From NCBI GenBank assembly GCA_021234155.1, contig JAJEKV010000025.1, forward strand, positions 2,317,339 through 2,381,338: a DNA stretch of 64,000 bases. The letters run 5' to 3'. The translations under genes were made by a program, and so were the position numbers. This document shows, piece after piece, positions 11,326-22,662 of this stretch; positions within the stretch are counted from its first letter, which is position 1; each line of letters opens with the position of its first letter. The notes below the pieces were generated by a model. That model saw only the letters and a list, made by a program, of their open reading frames with translations. It was not told the DNA's origin and made no database searches. The DNA is from Isoetes taiwanensis. Taxonomy: Eukaryota > Streptophyta > Lycopodiopsida > Isoetales > Isoetaceae.

Positions 11326-12660
11326 AAAAGTCCAATGTTTTGCAAAATGAAACACCCTCAGGGAAGCAATTGTGTGCCCTATTGATTTGCATTACGTGTA
11401 TGCATCCTGTGGGGACCGGTGAGGCATCTAGAAGATGTTCATATGTCAGAGATGTAATAGCGGAATACTTAATCGGTGCAAAGCTCAAGTTTATATTAAG
11501 AAAGTAGTCCACCTTACCTTTGCCACGGTGGTGGTGGGGGAGATGCCATCAGCCGCTAGAATTCCTTGGTGTCTGGGGGGTACCCAGCGATGATAGGTCA
11601 ATGCAGAGAGGAAGGCGCCAATGGGATGGCGACAAGCGCCGAGACACAAGGCCTAATAGCTCGATCCGGCCGGCGGCTGGTTCGGGAGTATAGTGCGGGA
11701 TGAGAACGACTTTCGTGGCTAAGAAATATGAAGAAGGCGTGTGTTGTTTAGCGGAGCACAAAGCGTAAAGAAGCCGCGAATTTTCTAAATTTGCGGTCGA
11801 GGAGAATGAGGGGCTTTTAAAGGGTTATGGACCTCTCTTGGGGCGAAGACAAGTGTCATGCATGTAAAGCTTGGCCTTTTGAAATAAAAAATGGACCGTT
11901 GATGGGTTCGGCGTGAGGAATTAATTGTGGACCTTAATAATAAGTGTGCGGAGTTTTTGAATTTCAAATCTGTCATTTAAAGCCCGCCCAAAATTAATTG
12001 AGTCATGCACGTGTCGCGACGTGCTTTTAGGTGGAACTTGTGTTTCAAAGTTCGGGACCGGACACATTATTTGAAATTAGGTGGGACATTTAACTTTAAA
12101 AATTGGGGAAATTACATTCAAATTTTGGGGAATTCATGTTTAAATGTAAATGCGCTTCAAACCTTTGTTGTTTTGGCAAAGGCCTTGTTTGGCTACTATC
12201 TTTTCTACAAGGCGCCAAACATCTTCAACGATTCATATTCATGGCCACGAGATCTCCAAAGGTTTGTGCTGCTCCACGGTTAAATTCGCCATACCTCGAT
12301 GTGTAATTGCCGCAAATGTGATGTGACCCGATTTTATCAATCACGCCTTTTCATTCCACGGTTTGTTCATTCGCACCTCTTCAAACGCTTTGTTCATTCA
12401 CACCTTTCCATTCCGCCTTTTCGATGGCTTGACCCTTGATTTACTCCTCCCCATTCACAGTTCTTGTCACATTTACATAAACTCTAAATTTCGATGATCC
12501 AGCCCTTTTCCTAAAATTGTCATGCGGGATTTGTGTGCCTGCTATTTTCTCCATTAACCCTTGTTTGTAGTCGAGGGCCCTTCCAATGCTTTCGATTGTA
12601 TTTGTTTTGGGAGCTCAATGATAAATTCGGTTAGTAATGCGCCTCCTTAGTTCTCTTAGT
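11326..12660. other. Spacer without supported genes
   Basis: Short frames on both strands overlap and carry no domain. A region of AAATTGGGG/AATTTTGGGG-like plus-strand sequence near 12080-12140 may be decayed palindrome half-sites. Nothing else is visible. Confidence 0.35.
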
Positions 12661-12669
12661 GTCTATGTG

Positions 12670-13225
12670 TAGGTGACCGGTAGGTGAAAGCTGCCGGGTG
12701 GGCAAACCGTATCTCGAAGGTGTTTTATCTTGGTGACAACTAAATTGGGGCGTAGAAGTCTCTGCCTACTTCACGGGTCTTTAACCACCACGAACAAATT
12801 GGCGGGCGCCCAATTTGTCTTGTGATATGTCTGCTTTCGGGCCAACAACCTTCTTTTGTACCCATTGTGAGACCATTTGCATCAATAATACCCTTATATA
12901 TAAGCGCTGATTCGGTTCAAATTGGGCCACCCAATTTGCAACAATGGGACAAATTGGGATGCGCCCATATTGTCCCTTTACGTGGATGACCCGGATAGGT
13001 GAAAGCGTCCGATTGGGCCAGGTATTTGTATCTCGAATGTGTTTTCTCTTGGTGACATGACTAAATTGGAATGACGAAGTGTGTGCCTACTTTACAGCTC
13101 CTCTACCACCACGAACAAATTGGAAGGCCCAATTTGTCTTGTGGATATGGCCTCCTCTCAGAGTGAGAACCTTCTTTTCTACCCATTGTGAGACTTATCT
13201 GCATCCAATACTAACCTTATACAAG
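12670..13225. repeat. Diverged tandem duplication, period about 310 bp
   Basis: Blocks recur in the same order in 12670-12900 and 12982-13225: TAGGTGAAAGC, GTATCTCGAA, CTTGGTGACA, CTAAATTGG, CTGCCTACTT, ACCACCACGAACAAATTGG, CCCAATTTGTCTTGTG, AACCTTCTTTT and TACCCATTGTGAGAC. Each copy carries a palindromic AAATTGG...CCCAATTT site at the same place, so the palindrome was present before the duplication or was kept in both copies. Confidence 0.7.
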
Positions 13226-14550
13226 GGGAATCTAAAGACCTCATATGTAAAAAGGGCACCCGCCCAATTTTATTGTCCTTGTAACCATTGAATGGGAGTC
13301 CCCGTGTCATTTGCATTGCTTTCTCGTCTTCCTTACTCGATTTTAACACTATGAAATCCTTGTGCGGGTTGTGTATCTCTTCCTTAATGAACATCTAGTA
13401 GCAAAGGGAGTTGTGGGGCAAATGACACAATGCCACTTCAAGGAGATATCGAAAGGACTCTTGGCGTAGGTGTGGAGGAAGTGTTGAAGGCCACCATACC
13501 CTTCCCCTGGCCAACTCGGATGCAACCACAATAGCGAAGCCGGGGCTCATTCGATTCGTGGAGAAGTGAAGATGCTCGTGGAGTCGTCGCTAATGGCGCC
13601 CCCAAAGAAAAGACAGCCGGACAACGGTGGGGAAGGAGACACAACCCGTGACAAGATATACCCTTCTTGAAAAGGATTGTGAGATATGGCACTCATCGCG
13701 ACTCCATTATTCTTGGAAAGGGATTCATATCTTTCGCCCCCGATGATGCGATTTGTGACCCGGTTTACGGGTTTCAAGTTTGTGGGAGTATCATCAGAAG
13801 GTTTCCCTCCCCTTTCGAAGTGAACATCCGTTGCCGGGGTTGCTTGCAGTGCCGCGGCCGGGATGCTCGTGAGATGGAGCAATAACCCGCGTCTGTGTTG
13901 ACGGAGTAAAGGTCTCCGGAGATATTGACCGCAACACCTAGGGAAGCGATATTGTGTCCGGCCGGGGAGCTCGAGCATCGAAGCACCCAAATTATGAGAA
14001 ACGACATTACACTTTTCATTCCCGACAACCCGGGAAGGTTGTTAGGCCACCAAAGCTTGCTCGTCTCACCACTCGAATGCTATCCTCATTCTGAGGAGGA
14101 CCTTGTGTTGCAAGAATAGGTGTTGTGTCGGGTTCTCTAGGAATCAAGTTGTTAACATGCGAAAAGGAATTCCTTGCCATGAAATCAAGTGATAGGGTTA
14201 CTTTTGTTTATGACATGTTAAGCCAACAACATGAAAGGTCGAAGAGTGGGACGACCGGTGCTTTGGGGAATCTCGTTTGCGAAAAGGGCGTGGTACCTTG
14301 GTCTCGGGATCTCAAAGTCGGGCGTATCTGAAATGGAAGGCCCAATTTCTTGAGGGTGCACGCATAAGGCCGAACATGGTAAGCGTGGCACCTTGAAGCC
14401 TCGCTCCTCGGCGTTGGCATGTGAGGCCGTGTTTTCCATGTTCGTGAGGGAGAACGGTGAATCCTTGCCCCACCGTGAAAGGGGAGAAAAGAGGAGGGAT
14501 AAGAGAGAATGTCGAGGGAAGTTGCCCGCAATGTTTACAAAGTCCAAGCA
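13179..14550 (-). pseudogene. Second decayed minus-strand coding-like stretch
   Basis: Protein-like minus-strand segments appear at 14028-13774 (block GHNIASLGVAVNISGDLYSV), 13840-13547 (block VNRVTNRIIGGERYESLSKN) and 13394-13179 (block MFIKEEIHNPHKDFIVLKSS). They lie in different frames, with short gaps. I recognise no family. Style and decay match the 6.9-10.8 kb stretch, and a palindrome remnant lies at about 13250. It could be part of a related element copy upstream. Confidence 0.3.
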
Positions 14551-15430
14551 TTCTAGAAGAGGTTAATCACGAGAGGTTGTGGCATTGGTGGCAAGAAGGT
14601 ATCACCGACAGGTTTTCATAGAATGTGGAGGCGGAGTTTAGGGACGTCGAAGATCGCAAAAGAAAATTGCATTCTCAAATGCGATACATGTGAGGTGATC
14701 CATACGGGGTTTCGAAGACCAAAGATGAAGGAGAGAGGAGGATGTTGCATGATGAAAGAAGAGCGCATAGACTGGAGCGGGGCCTCGGGTCGCATTACAA
14801 GATCGGGTCGTGGAGATTATACTTCCACGGGTATCCGGCCAATATCTTTGTATTATTCACGACAAAATGGATCAAGCCAAAACAATGATTCCAAAATTGC
14901 AACAATCTGTAAAGTCTCTCTCCGAGACTTGACAAATGAAAACGACATTGACTGGTGCATTGACTCATGGTCATGGAAATGGATCTTATGGAAACTTTGC
15001 CTGGACTTATGGCGGATGACTCTAACTTCCATGTAGGTTCTTTTGAATAGCATCTTGAAGAGATTAGAGATGGGGCACGTAGTATGCGGGGAGGCCACTG
15101 TCGGCCCTGAATCATCTGCTCCAAAATGGGTCTCCTCATTGCGAGACACAACGGCCTTGGAGTCAAAGTTGTCACTATCGATTACCCGGCATACACGCTA
15201 ATTTACCCACGAGGCACGGGGACCATCATTGAAGCCTCTGCCCAAGATACTTTATTTTAATTTGGACAACGATCCGGATGAGAACAAGAATAGGTATGTC
15301 TTCTCTATCTTTCTTACCTAGTATATCTTGGTGTGTTTGAAGAGATTGAGCTAGGGTTCATGATGCGGTCACACACATGATGATATCGATGCCTTGTTTG
15401 GTAACTTCTCTACATCTTTAAAGAAGGCAG

Positions 15431-16402
15431 GAGGTGCTCACAATGCCGGAACTCTTGTATGAATTCCACAAATGCAACTTGAATACACCCGTGCCCTATG
15501 TTGTTGACAAAGTTCCGGATTGGAAGGGTTTTATAGAAGGCTACATACCAGATGGGGATGATAGATTGACAGGTCATACCACCCCTCTAACTTTCAGATT
15601 CGCTATGAATGGTGATTGGCCAGTCATGTATTACAAAACTAGACCCACTTACCTGGATTGGTTGCCTGCTGGTGGAATAAAGATGTGGAAAGAAAAAGAG
15701 GACGGGAAGCCCATGATGCCAGTTGGATATCCTAAGCTGCTTCCTCCCAAGAAATCGGTGAAGGACCTTGGCCTGCTGCGGCTGAAAAACGGTATCCACA
15801 AGCATATATTGCATTGGGTTGCTTGTTCAACGTCTAACAAAGGTGCTCCAGAAACTGCCAACTACTCGGCACAGTTCACGGCCACGATTGAATATTGGAT
15901 GAAACTCTTGCAAGAACTCGGGAACATCAGCAGTGACGAAGGCACTTATAATGACTTCTGGCCATGTACTAGGCAAGCACAAGCTCCACCTCATGTAGCT
16001 GTAGTGGTAGAGCCAATTGCTACTATCACTCCTCCTTATGTCGGCCCCTGGAAGGACAAACCTGTGCCGGAATTCAACCCATACAAAGATTTGAAGAAAG
16101 GTATGTTTATTATGGCACGCCCTGATGATGTGTTGTGCCCAACTTGGGTGGGCCTAGCTACTGAGGACCCACAAATGGATGATAAGAAGGAGAACTTTGA
16201 GACTATTCTGGTGACTTGGTGGGAGCCAATCCCAGTGAGGAACCAAGTCTACCCAGCTAATTATGCCAATTGTTGGAAGAAGAGATGGAGGCCAACGACT
16301 GCAAGTGACCGCATAGAAGTGGAGACTATCGACTACGCTTGGGAGCCATCAAACAAGAAGAAGATACCTAATACTATTAAGATACCCGTGCATCTTCTTT
16401 GA
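15431..16402 (+). CDS. Tryptophan-rich protein of unknown function (terminal exon or ORF)
   Basis: An uninterrupted frame of about 324 codons ends at TGA 16400-16402. The first ATG is at 15443, but the frame is open back to a likely splice acceptor (AAGGCAG, 15424-15430), so this may be a 3'-terminal exon. The N-terminal half has aromatic-rich blocks (YYKTRPTYLDWLPAGGIKMW). A proline-rich linker (residues ~175-215) follows. The C-terminal domain contains MFIMARPDDVLCPTWVGLA and VTWWEPIPVRNQVY, then NCWKKRW and YAWEPSNKKKIP. Such Trp-spaced C termini occur in repeated plant genes associated with mobile elements, as far as I recall. A partial plus-strand frame at about 14800-14950 (block HDKMDQAKTMIPKLQQS) may be an upstream exon. 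No stops or frameshifts, unlike its neighbours. Confidence 0.55.
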   Translation, partial: EVLTMPELLYEFHKCNLNTPVPYVVDKVPDWKGFIEGYIPDGDDRLTGHTTPLTFRFAMNGDWPVMYYKTRPTYLDWLPAGGIKMWKEKEDGKPMMPVGYPKLLPPKKSVKDLGLLRLKNGIHKHILHWVACSTSNKGAPETANYSAQFTATIEYWMKLLQELGNISSDEGTYNDFWPCTRQAQAPPHVAVVVEPIATITPPYVGPWKDKPVPEFNPYKDLKKGMFIMARPDDVLCPTWVGLATEDPQMDDKKENFETILVTWWEPIPVRNQVYPANYANCWKKRWRPTTASDRIEVETIDYAWEPSNKKKIPNTIKIPVHLL

Positions 16403-17016
16403 GGCATATGCAAACACTCGCGCGAGGGATGTCAACTAGTGTATGAAAATGAGTCATTCATCCAAGTGTACTAAAAAATGGTCCATAAATTCAGGTATTG
16501 TCCATAATTAATGAAATTGTGCTTCTCCACACTAAATCCTGCCGTTAGTTCTAATAAGCTTGAACAGGGGCGAAAGCAAGAGCAATACGACTTATAAGCA
16601 GATCGGCATTCAAAATAACAAATGGTCAAGTATAGAAAAGGATGATATTATAAGAAATATTAATTTTGCAAGAATGAACTTTCAGGCATGATTCATATGA
16701 TACAGAAAACAATCAGAAAATTGTGAAGAACTGAACTTTCCTATTGAAAGGAGCTGTTGCGCACTGTAAAATGATCTGCAAGCATCAAATCCTCCATTCA
16801 AACACCACCAGAAATGATCTGGAGCTGCTAAAATGCATTTTCCTGCTTTCGAGATTTCTTAATTGAGCTTAGGGTGTAAAATCGCTAGTGGGGTACAACT
16901 TTTGGCGAAGCGTTTAAGCACTTTAAGTGCTGAAACTCACGGACATCGAAGCCCATCACACCCTTCTCCCTCCTTTTCCCCTGAGCGCAAAAACTCAGAT
17001 CAGTGTTTCACTGTTG

Positions 17017-17986
17017 ATGATGGAGGCATGGAGCGTAGATGATTTTCACAGCATCAGAGGTCTGTGCAATTCGGGGGTGAAGCCCCACGAGGAAGAAACT
17101 TGGTTGGAAATTAATGTCACGGATCAAGATTGGGAATCTGTTTGGACAAAGAAGTTGAAGGGAAAGATAAAATGGCACTGTGCAAATGAGCATCTTCAAG
17201 AGAAGTTGGAAACACTCTGCCGAAAAATCTACAAGAATTGTCACAACAAAGAAGTAAGAAAGCAACTGGCCCTTGCTTTTGCGTTTGAAAATTGCACTAG
17301 ATCAATAGTTGCACCTGAGGAACACAAAGTAAACTGGGCTACATTTGCTGTGCAATGCCAAAGATACCACAAACAATAGACAAGTAAAAACAGAGGCAGA
17401 TGTCGTAGCACATGTTAGGAAAACTGAAATGAAGGCAAAGCCAACGGTGGCAGGTGGATCAAATGAGATCAGTGCATGTGCTGAAAACATAAAAACCTTA
17501 GAGAATGCAGTACAGGAGATTGGAAAATCAGTTTTACTTATCACAAAGAATCTGGAAGCAGTAGGAAGTGAGCTGAAAGGCAATGAGAAGGCCTCTGAAT
17601 TACAAAAAATGATGTTGGAAGAGGCTGAGAATAGTTTACGACAGGCCACAAATGATTTGGCTACAAAACAGGAGGAGTTCAAGCTTAATCCAAACTGTGA
17701 GTTGGAGGCAGAAATTAAAGATTTGGAGCAGACGGTCCAGATGGAAACTTGGCACAGGAACAAGATACAAAAAGCAATGAACCCTACATCTGTTAATGAG
17801 CAGGTCAAATGTAAAATCAAACTTGAGGAGGAGTTAAAAGTTCTCGAAGAAGAACAGAGACTTCTGCATTTCTACATAAACAATTTGTGGAAGCTGAAAA
17901 TGGATACTCCTGCAACATTTAGCATCTCTACTATTATACGAGATAAGTTGTTAGTGCAAGATCCATCTTATATTATAATGTTTTAG
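17017..17986 (+). CDS. Two-segment coiled-coil protein, unknown
   Basis: Segment 1 starts at ATG 17017, preceded by in-frame GTG sequence, and reads to 17379. It has the blocks WLEINVTDQDWESVW and RKIYKNCHNKEVRKQLALAF. Segment 2, in the next frame, runs to TAG 17986 and is heptad-rich (NIKTLENAVQEIGKSVLL; KLEEELKVLEEEQRLLHFY), a probable coiled coil of about 130 residues. The segments join in frame if 17329-17395 is a 67-bp phase-0 intron (GTAAAC...CAGAG). That intron is short and pyrimidine-poor, so a frameshift is an equal explanation. No known domain seen. Possibly a host gene fragment or a transposon accessory gene. Confidence 0.45.
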
Positions 17987-19850
17987 TGCAAGTAATGGAC
18001 CACGCCCTAAAATAGACGGCCCAGATTTTGAGTTAAAAGTTTAACGGTCCAGATGCCTACGAGTTTCTTTTCTTCTTCTTGCTCTATCGATTTAGGGCTT
18101 AAGTTTTTTTTCACGGACTAGCAGCGGGCTTCCAGCAACGAGTTCTCTAGCACTCGACTCGGCTATGTATGGCTATTAGAGCTTGCGATTTAGGGAACTC
18201 TATGAGCTCTGGAGCCTACGCCCAAGCCCCAGCACCTCAACATGGCTTTGGCTTTTCTTAGACACCTCTTCCAAAGTTTCCTTTCCAAAATTCATCTGCT
18301 GCTTAAAAACTTCTCCGAATCCCTCAACGTACACTAAATATTTTGAACGATAATAATAGATCGTGTGCATTAAGGCAGTGCAATGGAAGAAGGATCCGGC
18401 AACTATGATGTCACCGTGAAGCAGTTTGTCTCTCCATTTGTCTCTACTGATGCATGAGAATCGGAGTATAAGATGCTCGCATTTTTGTTGGTAGGTTTTA
18501 TTGCCTTGACAAGCAGGGTTAACATAATCCTGCATGATACAGTGGAGCACAGGACTCACAGATCTGCATCATCTTAGGAGCACATTAAACAGCATAGCGT
18601 TGGGCTGGTTCTCATTCTGGAATACCGCCAAATATCCTGTGCTGTGGAGTGCAGAAATAAGGAGAATGGAGCTTGAATGAGCAAAGGTCTGCATGATCCA
18701 GCTTGATCTCTCAAATTTGTATTTGAGCCACAAGTCTTATAATGGGCTCTAGAGATTGCTCTAGAGATTGCGACAAAGCAAACATCGATCTATTATCGAA
18801 AAGCAATATCTTATATAAAACAAAATATTATATATTTCCTGTAGCATTCCCCTTACTTTTGTTGTTACCTATTGCTGCCAATTCTTTTGTTGGACAATCA
18901 TTTGAGGCCGATGAAAAGCATTATAGATTGTTGTGAGGTTTATGAGTAACATAGTCTGTGAACAGTTGAGTAGAATGTTGCAAGCCATATTGACTTATAA
19001 ATTCTTGGATAGCTTCCTGGATTAAATGGCCATTAAGTGGCATTTTTATTTCATGAAAAACATCAGAGAGACATAATACGGCAATACGGCAGCTCTCGAT
19101 ATGTTGGTCCTCTCTTGCAATCTTACAAGGTAAGCTTGCTCTTATTTACGTCTCTTTACAAACAGAAGAGCGAGAAGATTATAGTGAAGAGGGCAACGTG
19201 AATCTAACTCTATTATTATGGCAACCAAGTAAAATAGAAGCATAGATGGAAAGCTTTAGACCAATGTTTTTTTGCCAGCTCTTTCTTTGCTTCTACTTTT
19301 CTTTGCTTCTACTTTCTTGCTTCATGCTTTTTTCTTACAGGCAGAAAGTCTATCTGTAAGGAGCGCTATGACAAATTCGTGCTGTACAATTTCTTGAAGA
19401 TTTTGTGCATCAAACTTTTAAACTGCTCCACAATTCGAGAATGAAGGTAAGTACAGAAAGATTTGTTTCAATCCAAATTTTTAGTCTGCTACATCTTCTT
19501 TCTTTTCTTTAATGTCTGAGTCCTTGCATCATTGAATTTGCAATTTCGAAATATACCTGGGATGGGATGGGATGAAAACATAAATTGTTTGCTATCTATG
19601 TGTGCAGGGATCCAGGATCGTCAGGCAAGTACTCCATGCACCAGCCATAGCAATTGAGTATGTTTTATTTGTTCGTACACTCTATTATCTGTTTGTATTT
19701 GTCACACAGATCTGGATCATGGGCCTACATATTGTGCATATCAGATAAACAGTCCCTCTAGGTCATAACGCAAAAAGGAAAATCATGCTGGTAGGTTTCA
19801 CAAAAAAAAAAAACAGTGATTCGAGTGAGATTCTTATGTTATTAGACGAA
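17987..19850. other. Gene-free AT-rich stretch
   Basis: A 119-codon minus-strand frame (18200-18559) is the longest open stretch; it shows no domain and may be chance. CT-rich runs around 19285-19335 and 19495-19515 look like spacer or intron sequence. Nothing else is supported. Confidence 0.35.
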
Positions 19851-19986
19851 TGGACTCTGCACATCAATGCTTTTAATCAATGCTTTTACTGGAAAGAAAA
19901 TGGTCTAAAACAAACCTGGACAGTGCACATCAATGCTTTTAATCAATGCTTTTATTGGAAAGGAAATGGTCTAAGACAAACCTGGA
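19851..19986. repeat. 66-bp direct repeat, two copies
   Basis: The unit TGGACtsTGCACATCAATGC... occurs at 19851 and 19917, with four or five differences. Inside each unit the phrase AATGCTTTTA/ATCAATGC is itself doubled. The period is a multiple of three, so a short plus-strand frame repeats 22 residues, but there is no other sign of a gene. Confidence 0.8.
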
Positions 19987-20781
19987 TAGACATAAAATGC
20001 CAACGTTCCATTTCAAGCGACTACAATGTGCAATTACACATTGTATAAGCATAATAATAGTGATAGTTATTTTCTTCTAAGTGTATGACCGAGGCATATA
20101 CACACTGGAATACACACACTGGATTGATAGCAATTATAATCATTGACAAAGAAAAAAAAAACTCTAAACATAATTAAAGTTACAAGAAATTGATCATGAG
20201 CATTTCTTATTTTGATTTCAATCTTCCTTAAAACTAATGTCATAACATATTGTTTTAACTCTGAAATAAGAATTACAGAGCGAGCATACTTACAAGCTCC
20301 CAATGTAAGCCCTGCAATGTAACATATAATACAATATTAACTACGTTTTCAATATAAGCTCAGAGATATTATGCAACACTATTTAGCATGAAGTAGCGAG
20401 GTTTCTTTTAAGTGTTGCATCATCGCGGCCCAAAAAATGTACATGCTCTCAACTTACGCCCAGCAACGCTGGGCACCATTACTAGTCTATGTTATGGACA
20501 TAACATCTATGTTATGGCCATAACAGTTTCGGCCACATATGTTACTGCGGATAACATCTTGAAATCGACAGTTGGGATTCAATCCTACGGCTAAATGCAG
20601 AGGCCAAGGACGTTAAGGGTCCCCCCCTTTTTTTGCCATCAATGGGCGCCCTGGCAATTTTAGCAAAACATCTAGACTACCTATTTATATCTTATTTATC
20701 ACGGCGGACCCACCACAAACAAAATAGAAGTTGGGCCGATCTTTTTGTCAGGTGTGTATTTTGGTCACGCCATGTAGCATT

Positions 20782-20845
20782 CTCCTACATTGCGGAATGG
20801 AAGTTGGCCCATCCTCCTACATTGCGGAATGGAAGTTGGCCCATC
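20782..20845. repeat. 32-bp tandem duplication
   Basis: The unit CTCCTACATTGCGGAATGG... occurs twice back to back and is identical. A second, looser repeat (CTATGTTATGG, then CATAACA) lies at about 20488-20525. No gene is nearby. Confidence 0.75.
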
Positions 20846-21242
20846 GATTCTTCTCAACACATAAGAACAAAGTAAGAACAAGTCAAACGAGAGGTATAGA
20901 ACCAGTTTAATAGGTAAGTACCAAGCTCGTTGAACTTATCTACTTTTGCCATCGCTTCTTCCTTTGTTTTTGCAGGGCTTTGCATCTGCCATCATTTCTT
21001 CCTCCTTTTTGCTCAATTTGATGGAATGAAACAGAGCTCCTTCTCGACTGGTGGCCATGAGGGATCGCTATAGCCATATCAGTCTTGTTGTCTAGCACCA
21101 AGATCTACAAATTTGCCAAAAGCTTCTACCACCACTTCTGAACAAAAGCTTTTGTGTACTTCTACTTGCCTAATCTTGCCAATCTGTGCCCAAGAAAGAT
21201 CTCCTCAACTTCTAATTCTATGATCGTCCGTACGCCAGCCAC

Positions 21243-21516
21243 TGTCATGAACCTACGCGAAAACAAAGAAAATACGTGGAGAATATGCAAGAAATACAGA
21301 AGGATTACGCCGACAAAGAATCTGATATATGAACAGGAATCAAGAAGACAATGGCCCGAAGGCAAGCAGGAACATGAGACAGATGCCTAGAAGGCTCAAG
21401 ACTGGCGTTGAACTGGAATGGTTCGACAAGAAGGAGGTGCCTCCTTATATATCTAGGCCAACGGTCAGGATCGCGTCACTCCAATAGATGAGATCGTGCC
21501 AAGTGTCGCGCATGCA
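21243..21516 (-). mobile_element. Partial gypsy LTR (3' half), minus orientation
   Basis: About 270 bp are over 90 percent identical by eye to 51351-51625, the inner part of the full LTR at 51351-51869. Shared blocks include TGTCATGAACCTACGCG at the terminus, GGCCCGAAGGCAAGCAGGAA and the TATA-containing CCTTATATATCTAGGCC. Similarity begins exactly at TGTCATGAAC, which fixes the LTR terminus. The outer half is missing; the sequence then jumps to a pol-linker fragment on the other strand. Confidence 0.85.
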
Positions 21517-21840
21517 GATTCGCTTGCTCCAGTTCATGTTCCAGTTGTTCCTGTTCACGTTCATGTTCCTACTCATGTTCCGGCTCCTGCTTTTGTAGAG
21601 GCTTCCTCATGCCCTCAGTTTCGTATCTCGAAGATTTCTCTTCGCGAGTTCTATAAATCTAGAAGGCAAGATCCAAGTTCAGTGTTTGTAATCCAGGTTC
21701 ATCCGTCGGATAGCTCAGCACCAGCTCCAATGCTCCCATGCTCCAATTCTCGGCTCCCATACTCGGCTAGCTCCCATTCTCCAATGCTCGGCTCCCATGC
21801 TCTCGGCTCCCATGCTCCATGCTCCCATGCTCGGCTGATT
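21517..21840 (+). pseudogene. Gypsy protease-RT linker fragment
   Basis: The plus-strand frame is rich in proline, alanine and valine (VHVPVVPVHVHVPTHVPAP), then FRISKISLREFYKS...SVFVIQVHPSDSSAPAP. Ty3/gypsy polyproteins carry a comparable linker between protease and reverse transcriptase, and the proline/alanine style matches the linker of the 49.6 kb element. A minisatellite of CTCGGCTCCCATGCTC-like units (21738-21835) follows. The orientation is opposite to the adjoining LTR scrap. Fragment only. Confidence 0.45.
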
Positions 21841-22065
21841 TTAGGGGAGAATTTTCGCAAATGAGCGAAATTTTTGAATTAAAAAAAAAAAAAACCCACG
21901 ATGGTTTAGTAGGGTCTCTTCATTAATTTTTTTAGCCCAAATTGTTTGGAGGTCTGTTCCCGCTCGAGCAATCTTCGCCGAAGTCTGTTAATCCAGGGAG
22001 GAGTATTTTCGCCCTCCATTCTATTCAATTTCTTTCTGATTTCCATTCATTCGCCAAATTAGAAA

Positions 22066-22073
22066 CACTACAA
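22066..22073 (+). repeat. CACTA left terminal inverted repeat
   Basis: CACTACAA, matching the complement of 40075-40082. Identity to the other end fades after 8 bp. The preceding AAA is the target-site duplication. Confidence 0.85.
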
Positions 22074-22087
22074 AAATGTTGAGCCTT

Positions 22088-22445
22088 TTCGACGTCTATA
22101 TCGACCTTTGAACGTCGATGCATCGTCGATCATCGACGTTCAAAGATCGACGGTAAACCTCTATATCGACTGAAGACCGTCGATCGTCGACCAAAAACCG
22201 TCGAAATACGTGTCGAAATAGCGGCGTCGATGGTCGACGGTGAATCGTCGATCATCGACGATTCGTGACGTGGCGATGCCACGGTGATGCCACGCTGGCC
22301 GTCCAGCGTCACCGCCCACTGAACGTCGATCATCGACGTTGCGTGCCACGCTGGACGTGAGTGGCACGCTGGGCGGTGAGTGGCAAACCCACGCGCTACC
22401 ATGCCAGGTGGCGTGCCACGGTGGACGTCGATCATCGACGTCTCT
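22088..22445. repeat. Left subterminal palindromic repeats
   Basis: At least four copies of the palindrome CGTCGATCATCGACG (near 22129, 22245, 22324 and 22426) plus many half-sites (CGTCGA, ATCGACG, CCGTCGA). Short degenerate repeats packed inside the ends are the binding sites for transposase accessory protein in known CACTA elements. Here they are themselves palindromic, which would favour dimer binding; that is inference. Confidence 0.75.
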
Positions 22446-22448
22446 AAA

Positions 22449-22662
22449 TATTAAAAAAAAAATTAAAAAATTAAAAAATTAAAAAATTTAAAAAATTTAA
22501 TGGGTGCAATTTAAGACATATTAAGTTGTAAAGACTTCGAATTTTATTTATCAAATAAAATATTTGGAGAAATCTAAATTAATCAATTAAAATCTAATTA
22601 AAATCAACTAAAATCTAAATTAATCAATTAAAATCTAATTAAAATCTAAATTAATCAATTAA
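22449..22662. repeat. AT-rich runs and 43-bp tandem units
   Basis: A-rich runs (AAAAAATT repeated) at 22449-22500 are followed by about 2.5 copies of a ~43-bp unit built from CTAAATTAATCAATTAAAATC between 22571 and 22662. No coding potential. Confidence 0.7.

Noticed and set aside
4979-13275. CRISPR array
   Set aside because: The palindromes are irregularly spaced, variable in sequence and in eukaryotic DNA; there is no repeat-spacer periodicity.
4979-15400. Integrated giant-virus or other viral DNA
   Set aside because: The odd composition and unknown ORFs raised the idea, but no capsid, polymerase or other viral hallmark was seen.
18200-18559. Minus-strand 119-codon ORF as a gene
   Set aside because: No domain, no neighbours, no splice context; likely chance.
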